From assembly GCA_964594685.1 (NCBI GenBank), contig CAZQNH010000005.1, positions 16,938 to 80,937 of the forward strand: a stretch of DNA of 64,000 bases, in the 5' to 3' direction. Below, piece by piece: positions 26,516 to 34,268 of the stretch. The translations under genes and the position numbers were made by a program. The notes under the pieces were generated by a model, which was not told the origin of the DNA, searched no databases, and was given only the letters and a program-made list of their open reading frames with translations. Source of the stretch: Halodesulfurarchaeum sp964594685 (GTDB taxonomy: Archaea; Halobacteriota; Halobacteria; Halobacteriales; Halobacteriaceae). Positions within the stretch are counted from its first letter, which is position 1; each line of letters starts with the position of its first letter.

Positions 26516-27291
26516 GCGAGGACCATGATCTGGATTCGGGTCCGGACCCGGCCGACTTCGCCGCGAGTGCCTCGGAGGCCGTTAACCCAAGTGATCCGGT
26601 CTATGCCGTCGGGATCGGCCCGGGGAACCTCGAATTCCTCTCACCACGCGGCAGGCGAGCGATCGAAGAAGCCCACGTCGTGGTAGGCTTCTCGACCGTG
26701 GTGGAGTTCGTCGCCGACGTGACCGACGCCGACCTCCTCCGGTGCGGGTACGAGGACGAACTGGAGACGCTCGACCGGTTCGCGGACCGGGTCGCATCCG
26801 GCGACCGGGGCACCGCGGTCCTGATGGGTGACCCGAACCACTCCGGCTATCAGTTTGTCGGCAAAGTCGAACGCGCGGTCGACCGACCTGTGCGCATCAT
26901 CCCCGGGATATCCTCCATCCAGGTGGCTGCCAGCAGAGCCCGGACACCCCTCGAAGACGCCAGGTTCGTCACCCTCCACAAGAGCGGGAACATCGAGGAC
27001 GAACTTGACGTGCTATCAGCGGTGGTCGGGACTCGGCATCTCCTGGTTCTTCCCAGACCCTATGACTGGATGCCCGGGGATATCGCAGCGTATCTTCTCG
27101 AGGCAGGCGCCGCTCCGGCAACCGAGGCGCTGGTCCTCGAACACCTGACACACGAGACGGAATCCGTGACCGAGACGACACTGCAGACACTGGCCCGACA
27201 CGCGGGTGGCACCAGCGAAGACGCCACGCCCTTCTCGGACATCTCGATCTTGGCGGTCCGGGAGCCTGGAGTCGGGGAAGGTCCCCGATAG
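26512..27291 (+). CDS. cbiE: Cobalt-precorrin-7 C5-methyltransferase
   Basis: Methylates C5 of the corrin ring. The 259-residue protein has an acidic 28-residue leader, then VYAVGIGPGNLEFLSPRG, VVVGFSTVVEFV and LMGDPNHSGYQFVGKVE, with PGISSIQVAASRARTPLED, typical of CbiE. With cbiT encoded separately upstream, the C5 and C15 methylations are split between two proteins rather than fused as in CobL. This is the last corrin-ring gene in the window; no cbiD or cbiJ follows. Confidence 0.93.
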   Translation: MSEDHDLDSGPDPADFAASASEAVNPSDPVYAVGIGPGNLEFLSPRGRRAIEEAHVVVGFSTVVEFVADVTDADLLRCGYEDELETLDRFADRVASGDRGTAVLMGDPNHSGYQFVGKVERAVDRPVRIIPGISSIQVAASRARTPLEDARFVTLHKSGNIEDELDVLSAVVGTRHLLVLPRPYDWMPGDIAAYLLEAGAAPATEALVLEHLTHETESVTETTLQTLARHAGGTSEDATPFSDISILAVREPGVGEGPR

Positions 27292-27464
27292 GCAGATCCG
27301 TCCGACTCCCCGGCAGGGGACTGTGCCCGGTGGAGGACGATACAACACGGAAGCCTACAGTATGTACTGAGGGGACAGGGTCCTCGATCGACAGGCGAGC
27401 GAGCGAAAGAACAGCATCCACCCCTTCATGAGGGTTTTTTCCCGACCGCTCGCTATGCGGACAT

Positions 27465-28199
27465 ATGCCCGAGAACCAATACGACGTCCTGATCGTCGGC
27501 GGGGGACCGGCCGGCCTCTCCGCGGGAATCTTCACGGCCCGAGCAGGGCTCGCCACATTGGTCGTCGACGAGGGTGCCCAGATCCTTCGCCGAAACGCCC
27601 ACCTCGAGAACTACCCCGGCTTCCCGGCCGGCGTGAACAGCCGACTTCTGTTGGAAATGATGGCCGACCACGCCGATCGTGCCGGATGCGAACAGCGCGA
27701 AGGACGGGTCGTCGACCTGGAACCGGCCGATGAGGGTTTCATCGCCGAAACAGCAGCGGGTGAGACGCTCGCTGCAACCCGTGTCATCGCCGCGACGAAG
27801 AACACGGTCGACTTTCTCGAAGGCATCGAGGATGTCAGAATCCTCGACCGAGGTAAGCAGTTCGTCGAGACCGACGACCGGGGTCGGACAGGGGTTCGGG
27901 GGCTCTATGCTGCGGGCCGACTTGCCCTGGTCCCCTATCAGACCATCATCGTTGCCGGGCACGGCGCGTCGGTCGGTGTCGCGGTGATCGAAGATTCTGA
28001 CCTGAACTTCTATCATGACTGGGTCGCGCCGGATCGGTACTTCACGGGCCGAGATCGGGAACTCCCTCCAGGCTGTGAAGAAATCGACGAGGCGGAACGA
28101 ACCAGGCGGGAGCAGGAGTCAATAGATGTGATGGCTGAATATTTCGCCGAACAGCATCCGGAGGGACCTGAACAACACCCGAGTGTGCAAGAGGAGTGA
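27465..28199 (+). CDS. FAD/NAD(P)-dependent oxidoreductase, thioredoxin-reductase-like, no CxxC
   Basis: A 244-residue flavoprotein with the FAD motif VLIVGGGPAGLSAGIFTARA (residues 8-27), HLENYPGFPAGV, and the second FAD motif GVRGLYAAGRLA near 145-156. It is about 70 residues shorter than TrxB because the NAD(P)-binding domain and its CxxC motif are missing; the FAD domain runs almost directly into a C-terminal acidic tail (about 180-244). Thioredoxin reduction is therefore unlikely. Such truncated homologues are common in haloarchaea; substrate unknown. It stands alone after a 173-nt spacer. Confidence 0.8.
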   Translation: MPENQYDVLIVGGGPAGLSAGIFTARAGLATLVVDEGAQILRRNAHLENYPGFPAGVNSRLLLEMMADHADRAGCEQREGRVVDLEPADEGFIAETAAGETLAATRVIAATKNTVDFLEGIEDVRILDRGKQFVETDDRGRTGVRGLYAAGRLALVPYQTIIVAGHGASVGVAVIEDSDLNFYHDWVAPDRYFTGRDRELPPGCEEIDEAERTRREQESIDVMAEYFAEQHPEGPEQHPSVQEE

Positions 28200-28230
28200 A
28201 CCGCGTGGGCTAGAATGAACCGCTTGTAAC

Positions 28231-30099
28231 GTGTTTAACTACTCGGACCGACTAGGGCCGTCAGTGACCCGGCCCGAATCTTCCGCAGAGACGCCGCCAA
28301 CCGACCCGGAAGACGCCATCGAGGCCTTCCGTGACGCCATCGAGGCCGTCGAGCGACCGGTCGTGACAGCCACCGACGTGGCCACAGCCCTCGGGTATCC
28401 GCAGTCAGATGCCGCTGCCCTCCTCGAGACGCTCGTCGACGCCGGCCAGGTCTCGAGGGTGAGCGTCGACGGCGATCCGATGGTCTTCTTCGCGGAACAG
28501 TGGGCCGATTCGACCACCCGGGAACGGGTCGTTCCGTTTCCCGACCGTCACGAGATCGTCGTCGATCAGCCCGAGCAGTTCACCCGGGCCCAGCTCTCGC
28601 AATTCGCCCGGTTGGCCGATACGAACGGCAAGGCCGGATATCGATACGAGATACGGCGGGAAGACGTCTGGGCGGCCCCACACGATTCCTACGACTCGCT
28701 TCGCGCCACAGTCAGGGACGTACTGGGAGGCGCTGACGAGACCCTCGAGGAGTGGATCGAATCCCAGTGGAAGCGGGCCAGACAGTTCACACTTCGGACC
28801 CACGAGGACGGGTACACCGTGCTCGTCGCGGTGAGTGACTCGCTGATGGGGAACGTCGCCAGGGAGGAACTCGACGACGACCACCTGCACGGACCGATCG
28901 ACGATGACACCAGTTGGGTGGTGGAGGGTGCCGAAGCCGAGATCAAACGCATCCTCTATGACGCCGGGTATCCCATCCAGGACGAGCGGAAACTGGACGA
29001 GGGAGATCGGCTCGATGTGTCCCTCCATATCCAACTGCGGGAATATCAGGAGGACTGGGTGGAGCGCTTCCTGGACGCCGGCTCGGGCGTCCTGGTCGGC
29101 CCGGCGGGGAGCGGGAAGACCATCGCCGCCATCGCCATCCTCGCCGCCCTCGAGTCCGAAACCCTCGTCCTCGTCCCGACCAGAGAGTTGGCGGGGCAGT
29201 GGCGCGAGGAACTCCTCCGACACACCGACCTCGACAGGGCGCAAGTCGGCGAGTTCCACGGGGGCGAGAAGTCGGTCCGACCGGTCACCGTCGCGACCTA
29301 CCAGATCACCAGTATGGACCGACACCGCGGGCTCTTCGATAGCCGGCGGTGGGGGCTCATCGTCTACGACGAGGCCCACCGAGTCCCGTCCCCGGTCCAT
29401 CGATTGACGGCAGACCTCCAGGGTCGCCACCGACTGGGACTGACGGCCTCCCCACTGCGCGAGGACGACCGCGAACGTGACATCTACACGCTGATCGGCC
29501 CACCCATCGGGACCGATTGGGACGCCTTGTTCGACGCGGGCTTCGTTGAGCAACCCAAGGTCGAGATCAGATACGTCCCCTGGAGGGACGAGAGCGCGAA
29601 AGCCGAGTATGGGGCATCGTCGAACCACCGCAAGCGCCAGTTGGCCGCGACGAACCCGGCGAAGACCGATGCAGTCCGGGAGGCCCTGGCCGAACGACCC
29701 GAGGCCCAGGCATTGGTCTTCGTCGAATACCTGGACCAAGGTGACGAACTCGCATCGGCCCTCGACGTGCCATTCGTGAGTGGGGAGACACCCCACGCCG
29801 AACGGGCTCGGCTGTTCCAGGCGTTCCGACGAGGGGAGGAGGAAACCCTGGTAGTCTCCCGGGTCGGGGACGAAGGTATCGACCTCCCCGATGCCGAGCT
29901 CGCGGTCATCGCCTCCGGGCTCGGGGGCTCCCGGCGCCAAGGTACCCAGCGGGCGGGTCGGCTTATGCGCCCCTCCGGGAATGCAGATGTCGTCATGTTG
30001 GCAACGGCGGGGTCCAGGGAAGCGGACTTCGCCCTCCAGCAGATGCACCATCTATCGAGTAAGGGCGTTCCCGTGACAGAACGCACCCTTCCGGAGTAG
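28231..30099 (+). CDS. rad25: DNA repair helicase of the XPB/Rad25 family
   Basis: Superfamily 2 DNA helicase, archaeal relative of the TFIIH subunit XPB, acting in DNA repair and unwinding. Of 622 residues, about 1-270 are an N-terminal DNA-recognition region with a winged-helix-like segment (GYPQSDAAALLETLVDAGQV). Helicase domain 1 has motif I VGPAGSGKT near 288 and DEAH in VYDEAHRV near 378, then GLTASPLRED. Domain 2 has motif V SRVGDEGIDLP and motif VI RQGTQRAGRLMRP. The start is GTG 28231; no better ATG exists upstream. Short spacer to the preceding flavoprotein gene suggests possible co-transcription. Confidence 0.88.
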   Translation: MFNYSDRLGPSVTRPESSAETPPTDPEDAIEAFRDAIEAVERPVVTATDVATALGYPQSDAAALLETLVDAGQVSRVSVDGDPMVFFAEQWADSTTRERVVPFPDRHEIVVDQPEQFTRAQLSQFARLADTNGKAGYRYEIRREDVWAAPHDSYDSLRATVRDVLGGADETLEEWIESQWKRARQFTLRTHEDGYTVLVAVSDSLMGNVAREELDDDHLHGPIDDDTSWVVEGAEAEIKRILYDAGYPIQDERKLDEGDRLDVSLHIQLREYQEDWVERFLDAGSGVLVGPAGSGKTIAAIAILAALESETLVLVPTRELAGQWREELLRHTDLDRAQVGEFHGGEKSVRPVTVATYQITSMDRHRGLFDSRRWGLIVYDEAHRVPSPVHRLTADLQGRHRLGLTASPLREDDRERDIYTLIGPPIGTDWDALFDAGFVEQPKVEIRYVPWRDESAKAEYGASSNHRKRQLAATNPAKTDAVREALAERPEAQALVFVEYLDQGDELASALDVPFVSGETPHAERARLFQAFRRGEEETLVVSRVGDEGIDLPDAELAVIASGLGGSRRQGTQRAGRLMRPSGNADVVMLATAGSREADFALQQMHHLSSKGVPVTERTLPE

Positions 30100-30156
30100 A
30101 CCCAATCATCCACGGCCCCAGAGGACGATTCGTGGGAATGTTCACCGTCTATAATC

Positions 30157-30180
30157 CTCCCGATCTGTGAAAAGCGGGAG
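30157..30180. terminator. Hairpin between convergent rad25 and aldo/keto reductase genes
   Basis: Arms CTCCCG (30157-30162) and CGGGAG (30175-30180) pair perfectly around a 12-nt loop, and AAT/ATT extend the stem after a bulge. It lies in the 113-nt spacer between two converging genes, so it could stall transcription from either side. There is no strong T-run after it, so the assignment is tentative. Confidence 0.35.
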
Positions 30181-30212
30181 ATTACGGCGTTCGATCCCGT
30201 CACCCCGCCGGG

Positions 30213-31196
30213 TTACCCGTGTCCCGAGACCGGGACTGGCTCGTAGGGTTCCGCGATGTATTCGAGATCCGAATCTGTGAGAGAGACCTCGACGGCTTCG
30301 ACAGCGTCTTCGAGGTGTTCCACGCTCGAGACGCCGATGATCGGGGCCGTCACGGGATTGGTGTGGAGATGCCAGGCGATCGTGATCTGGGCCATCGTCA
30401 CGTCCTTCTCCCCCGCGAGTTCCTCGATCCGTTGGTTGATCTCCTCGCCGCCCCTGGACCGATATATCTCGTGGCGTTCGCCCCGCCGGTCGGCCTCCTC
30501 GCTGCCCCGGGTTGTCGTGTCGAATTCCTCGTGAGGCCGGGTGAGATACCCCCGAGCAAGCGGGCTCCAGGGGATGACTCCGATTCCCTCCGTCTCGCAT
30601 AGGGGGCACATCTCTCGTTCCTCCTCGCGGTAGACCGGGTTATAGTGGTTCTGCATCGAGACGAACCGCTCGAGGCCCTCCCGCTCGCTGACGTGCAAGG
30701 CCGACGCGAACTGGTGGGCCCACATCGAGGAGGCGCCGATATAACGGACCTGGTTCCGCCTGACAGCGTCTGTCAAGGTCTGGAGTGTCTCATCGATCGG
30801 CGTCTCCTCGTCCCAGCGGTGGATCTGGTAGAGGTCGATCGTGTCGACGCCGAGTCGATCTAAGGAGTTCGCCAGTTCCTGCTCGATGGCCTTCCGCGAG
30901 AGCCCGGACGCATTGGGGTTCTCGTCGTCCATCGATCCATACACCTTCGTCGCGAGGACCAACTCGTCCCGGTCATAGTCCTCGATGACGTCCCCGATGA
31001 CCGCTTCGCTCTCGCCGCCCCGGTACACGTTCGCGGTGTCGATGAAATTCACTCCCAACTCGATCGCCCGTTCGAGGATACGACGGCTCTCGGCCTCGTC
31101 GAGGCGCCAGCCTTCCTGCTCCCACCCGAAGTTCATCGTGCCCAGGCAGATCCGGCTGACGCTCAGTCCGGTCTCACCGAGTGTGGTATACTCCAT
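30213..31196 (-). CDS. Aldo/keto reductase
   Basis: NAD(P)H-dependent carbonyl reductase, TIM-barrel fold, 327 residues. The catalytic tetrad is visible: Asp53 and Tyr58 in FIDTANVYRGG, Lys84 in ATKVYG, His126 in YQIHRWDE. SLDRLGVDTIDLYQIH and PWSPLARGYLTRP are characteristic of the AKR11/12-like group (Tas/YajO relatives). The start at 31196 begins MEYTTLGETGLSVS, the usual opening; the longer frame adds 20 unconserved residues. Substrate unknown. Confidence 0.9.
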   Translation of the reverse strand: MEYTTLGETGLSVSRICLGTMNFGWEQEGWRLDEAESRRILERAIELGVNFIDTANVYRGGESEAVIGDVIEDYDRDELVLATKVYGSMDDENPNASGLSRKAIEQELANSLDRLGVDTIDLYQIHRWDEETPIDETLQTLTDAVRRNQVRYIGASSMWAHQFASALHVSEREGLERFVSMQNHYNPVYREEEREMCPLCETEGIGVIPWSPLARGYLTRPHEEFDTTTRGSEEADRRGERHEIYRSRGGEEINQRIEELAGEKDVTMAQITIAWHLHTNPVTAPIIGVSSVEHLEDAVEAVEVSLTDSDLEYIAEPYEPVPVSGHG

Positions 31197-31362
31197 GTGC
31201 CGGGTAGAACGGGAACCGCCGTCCCAGTCAAGATTGCGGTGGACCCGTGAGTCCACTCACCGATAGCCGGCCTCGGGACGGCCCTGCAACGCCGACCTAA
31301 CAGGCAACGCGGGCCTGTCCCTCGACTGACAGCGGTTCACCTCGAACCGTCTGAACGACCTG

Positions 31363-31548
31363 TCACGATCCCCACCCGATGAACCGTTCGTAGGCCATGA
31401 CGACAACGATGGCGACGACGGCCATGCCCGCCGCCTGCTCGAACCGCTCCAAATCGACGGCGGAGAGGATGTAGATGAGGACGAGCGCGAATGCGGTGAC
31501 GATGAGGAAGGGCGTCCACCCCTCCAACTGGTCCGGATCCTCACTCAT
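31363..31548 (-). CDS. Small two-segment membrane protein
   Basis: A 61-residue protein, start ATG 31548 (MSEDPDQLEG) preferred to an upstream in-frame start because acidic composition begins there. Two hydrophobic helices are evident: TPFLIVTAFALVLIYILSAV and AAGMAVVAIVVVMAYERFIG. No conserved functional motif is recognised. It resembles the many short membrane proteins of haloarchaea. It lies alone, 166 nt upstream of the aldo/keto reductase start on the same strand. Confidence 0.65.
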   Translation of the reverse strand: MSEDPDQLEGWTPFLIVTAFALVLIYILSAVDLERFEQAAGMAVVAIVVVMAYERFIGWGS

Positions 31549-31723
31549 ACCGGCATCTCCGGCGGGGGAGGGGATAAAGGTCCCTTGTCGTTCTGGGGTG
31601 AAATGGAAAGCCAATTGGAATTGCCGAACTCAAGTGCATATCGATACGGTTTCTGGGGGTCATTAGCGGTGATATTCAGTCCCTTGTTGTCGGAAGCAAC
31701 CGAACACCCTTCCACGTCTCGTG

Positions 31724-32137
31724 TCAGACTCCAGGTCGAAAGATCGCACCCAGTCCGTCCGCAATTTTAGTATCCGCTGCCGATTTCAGCATCGCTGACC
31801 CGGACTCCGTCCGGTTTCCTGGGAAGATGATCAGTCCGCTCACCAGCTCGAACACGGCAAGGGTGACCATCCCCGCATCCCAACCCATCCCGGCAGTCAT
31901 CGTCGGCCCGCCCATCCCGCTCGACAGGCCCATTCCGCTTCCGTCATCCATCATTCTCGTCCCCAACAGCGCCTGATCGAGTGCCATCACCACCGAATAG
32001 CCGATCATCTTTGGGCCACTGGCATCGCCGAGCCGGTCTGCGTTCTCCGTGAGGAGGACGGCCCCCTCGAAAAGGACGAGGACCGAGGACGCCCATAACC
32101 CAGCCACTCGTTCCCATCCGCGACACCATCGGGGCAC
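31724..32137 (-). CDS. Hypothetical membrane protein with Met/Gly-rich loop
   Basis: A 137-residue frame from GTG 32137 with three hydrophobic segments (ASSVLVLFEGAVLLTEN, MIGYSVVMALDQALLG, GMVTLAVFELVSGLIIFPGN) and an intervening loop very rich in Met and Gly (GMGLSSGMGGPTMTAGMG), which could bind soft metals. In the adjacent frame a possible N-terminal extension from ATG 32240 contains a further hydrophobic segment, so the 5' end may be frameshifted. No family is recognised. Confidence 0.5.
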   Translation of the reverse strand: MPRWCRGWERVAGLWASSVLVLFEGAVLLTENADRLGDASGPKMIGYSVVMALDQALLGTRMMDDGSGMGLSSGMGGPTMTAGMGWDAGMVTLAVFELVSGLIIFPGNRTESGSAMLKSAADTKIADGLGAIFRPGV

Positions 32138-32373
32138 CCCAGCGCGAATAGAGCCCAGAGATAAACGCGATCGCGGCGCCGGCTAACCGGGTATTTGTAA
32201 TGATACCACAGTGATAGTGTCGGATGGTGAAGTCGTTCATGAATTGCCCAGATGGGCCGAGCGTCAGGGTTGGGGGGAGAGGGCTTCTAATACGGTGGCC
32301 CGTATGCCCCTCTGCCCAGTCCGACGGTCGGGGATGTCGGTACAGTCGGTGGACCTCAGTGATCGTAGAATGC

Positions 32374-32979
32374 TTAGAGTAATGCTGGGTCGACCTGCCG
32401 ACCGATCAATAACAGGCTCCCGACGAGCATCGCGAGCGCGATCGGGATCAGGAGTTGAAAGCCGGTGATGATCGTGGCACTAGCCTGGACACCGACGACG
32501 AGCAGGATGGTCGGCCCACAGCAGGCCGCACCCGACAACAGCGCCGGGATACCGGCCAAGACTCCCGAGGAGCTCTCCAGTCCACAGGCCCGTGGTTGGA
32601 CCCAGCCCAGGTAGGATAGGGCCAGGTTCGCCCCCACCAGTGTCGAGAGGACGACGGTCACCAGCATGTTGAGCGGCGAGAACAGGTAGGTGACCGGGCC
32701 GACCGAGATCAGCGCGATCGCGTCGTACCGGAAGAACCCGAGACTCGCGAAGGCTCGACTCAGATCCTCGACGGTACGGACAGTGAGCGAGCCGTTCCCG
32801 CCATCGAATAGGGTGAGATCGCCCACCGTCACGAGATACAGGACGAGATATCCCACTCCTGCTGCGAGGAATACGACTCGTGTGTCCCACCGGCCCATCG
32901 CGATCTGCAGGGCTGTAGTCGTTCGACCAAGTACCCCGACTTCCGGCGCGTTCGTTCGGGGTTGGCTCGCTTCAGACAT
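32374..32979 (-). CDS. Membrane protein with conserved CC-x-P motif, partner of the DUF3179 lipoprotein
   Basis: A 201-residue protein with about five membrane segments. Near residue 160 it has SGAACCGPTILLVVGV: a Cys-Cys-Gly-Pro within a membrane helix, reminiscent of metal- or thiol-transfer membrane proteins (MerT and CcdA-like proteins use similar Cys/Pro placement). Start ATG 32979 lies within the 3' end of the DUF3179 gene (8-nt overlap), so the two are translationally coupled. Function unproven; a role in thiol/metal handling with the lipoprotein is inferred. Confidence 0.7.
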   Translation of the reverse strand: MSEASQPRTNAPEVGVLGRTTTALQIAMGRWDTRVVFLAAGVGYLVLYLVTVGDLTLFDGGNGSLTVRTVEDLSRAFASLGFFRYDAIALISVGPVTYLFSPLNMLVTVVLSTLVGANLALSYLGWVQPRACGLESSSGVLAGIPALLSGAACCGPTILLVVGVQASATIITGFQLLIPIALAMLVGSLLLIGRQVDPALL

Positions 32980-34105
32980 AGAGGGTTGTATCGGGATAGA
33001 AGCCGCTCCACGCGAACCACATCGCGTCGAAGGCGATGATCGGTTCCAGGGGAAGCGAGTCCGGTGCGTACGTCTCCTCGGCCTCGTCAACTACCTCCCC
33101 GTCACGATAGGAGAACTGCGCCCCCTCCGGATTCTTGTAGACATATCCGGTGTCGAGCTCCGGTTCGTAACCCGCGAGAACGGGAGTGCTTCCGATCTCT
33201 CCCGGGACGAGTTTCTCTTGGGCAAGCGTCGTTTTCTCGAACGCTGCGGCACCCTCGCTCGTACGCGCCCCCAGAACGACTGTTTTCGGTTGCAGGCGGT
33301 CGTCGTCCGAGAGCGAGTTGAACATTGGGGAGGCCTCGGGTGAGTAGTAACCCTCGCGGGGATTGTACGAACCATAGGGGTCACTGTCATAGTTCCTGGC
33401 GAAGCCCGTCTCACGCGAGAGAACCTGTGTATCCGGGTACGTTTTCGACCAGCGTTCCCAGGTCGTCCAGACCACCCTGAATTCCTGCAGTGACTCGATT
33501 GGTGGATCTTCGTTCCACGTTCCGGGGACTGCCGTCGCCAGCACTTGTGGCCACCATGTTTCCGTGCTCCTGTCGTACATGATGAGGTTGTTGTTCACCA
33601 GGCGCCCGGAGACGCCGAAGGTGGTCTCACCCCGTTCGAAGCCCATCGCCGTCCCGGTCAGTGGACAATAGGTCACGCTCACCGGCTCCCCGTCCACGAC
33701 GTCGTTACAGATCTCGTGTAGAACGAGGATGAGCTGGGGGTAGGCCTTCACCTCGCCACCGCGTGCGAGTCCGAAGACCGGATCGCCACGTTCGAGCCAG
33801 TTCGACGCCTCCTCGGCGGAGACGAACGACGGCTCGTCGATCGAGGGGATGCCGTCCTTGGGCGGGCCACCGGACACGGCCGCATCCTGAATCTCCGATG
33901 GATCCATCGGCAATGGAAGCGGTTCATCCGCGGTCGGCGGCCCCGTACCGACCGTGGATTGGTCCGCGTTCTGGGTCTCTCCATCAGTTGTGGTATCGGT
34001 CCCCACGGCCGATGAACCGCCGGTCTGGCCGCCACCGAGGCAGCCAGCCAGCGTTGCGATCCCCACACTGGCAATCACGGCCCTCCGGGTGGCGAATGTC
34101 TGCAT
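32972..34105 (-). CDS. DUF3179 domain-containing lipoprotein
   Basis: A 377-residue exported lipoprotein: the N-terminus has a short signal ending in the lipobox LAGC (Cys22), followed by a Gly/Thr/Ser/Asp-rich linker to about residue 60. The DUF3179 domain (about 75-375) includes GEVKAYPQLILVLHEICND, VTYCPLTGTAMGFERG, GRLVNNNLIMYDRSTETWW and RNYDSDPYGSY, all well conserved in the family. Cys in VTYCPLTG may be functional. The domain's activity is unknown. Promoter-like AATATGA lies just upstream of the start. Confidence 0.88.
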   Translation of the reverse strand: MQTFATRRAVIASVGIATLAGCLGGGQTGGSSAVGTDTTTDGETQNADQSTVGTGPPTADEPLPLPMDPSEIQDAAVSGGPPKDGIPSIDEPSFVSAEEASNWLERGDPVFGLARGGEVKAYPQLILVLHEICNDVVDGEPVSVTYCPLTGTAMGFERGETTFGVSGRLVNNNLIMYDRSTETWWPQVLATAVPGTWNEDPPIESLQEFRVVWTTWERWSKTYPDTQVLSRETGFARNYDSDPYGSYNPREGYYSPEASPMFNSLSDDDRLQPKTVVLGARTSEGAAAFEKTTLAQEKLVPGEIGSTPVLAGYEPELDTGYVYKNPEGAQFSYRDGEVVDEAEETYAPDSLPLEPIIAFDAMWFAWSGFYPDTTLYV

Positions 34106-34268
34106 GACTCATATTACTTCCAGAGCCACAAAAGGTCGCCCTAACTGGCGAGTAACCCGGTTCCCGGCGATTTCGGGTTCGCGGAGGATCGGTACATGAG
34201 ATGGCCACAGCCAGATTGCGACCGAGCCCTTGTCGGTCCATAGGGCAGGTCACTGCAGCTGTGCTTGT

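Noticed and set aside
28405..30051. A 548-codon open frame opposite the XPB/Rad25 gene
   Set aside because: It mirrors the helicase gene in antisense; G+C-rich codon bias removes stops from the opposite strand. The predicted protein has no recognisable domain while the plus-strand product has all helicase motifs.
31944..32240. A 98-codon minus-strand frame starting at 32240 as a separate gene
   Set aside because: Only the first part has a hydrophobic stretch; the rest is Arg/Pro/Gly-rich. It may contribute a frameshifted N-terminus to the neighbouring membrane protein but does not stand alone.
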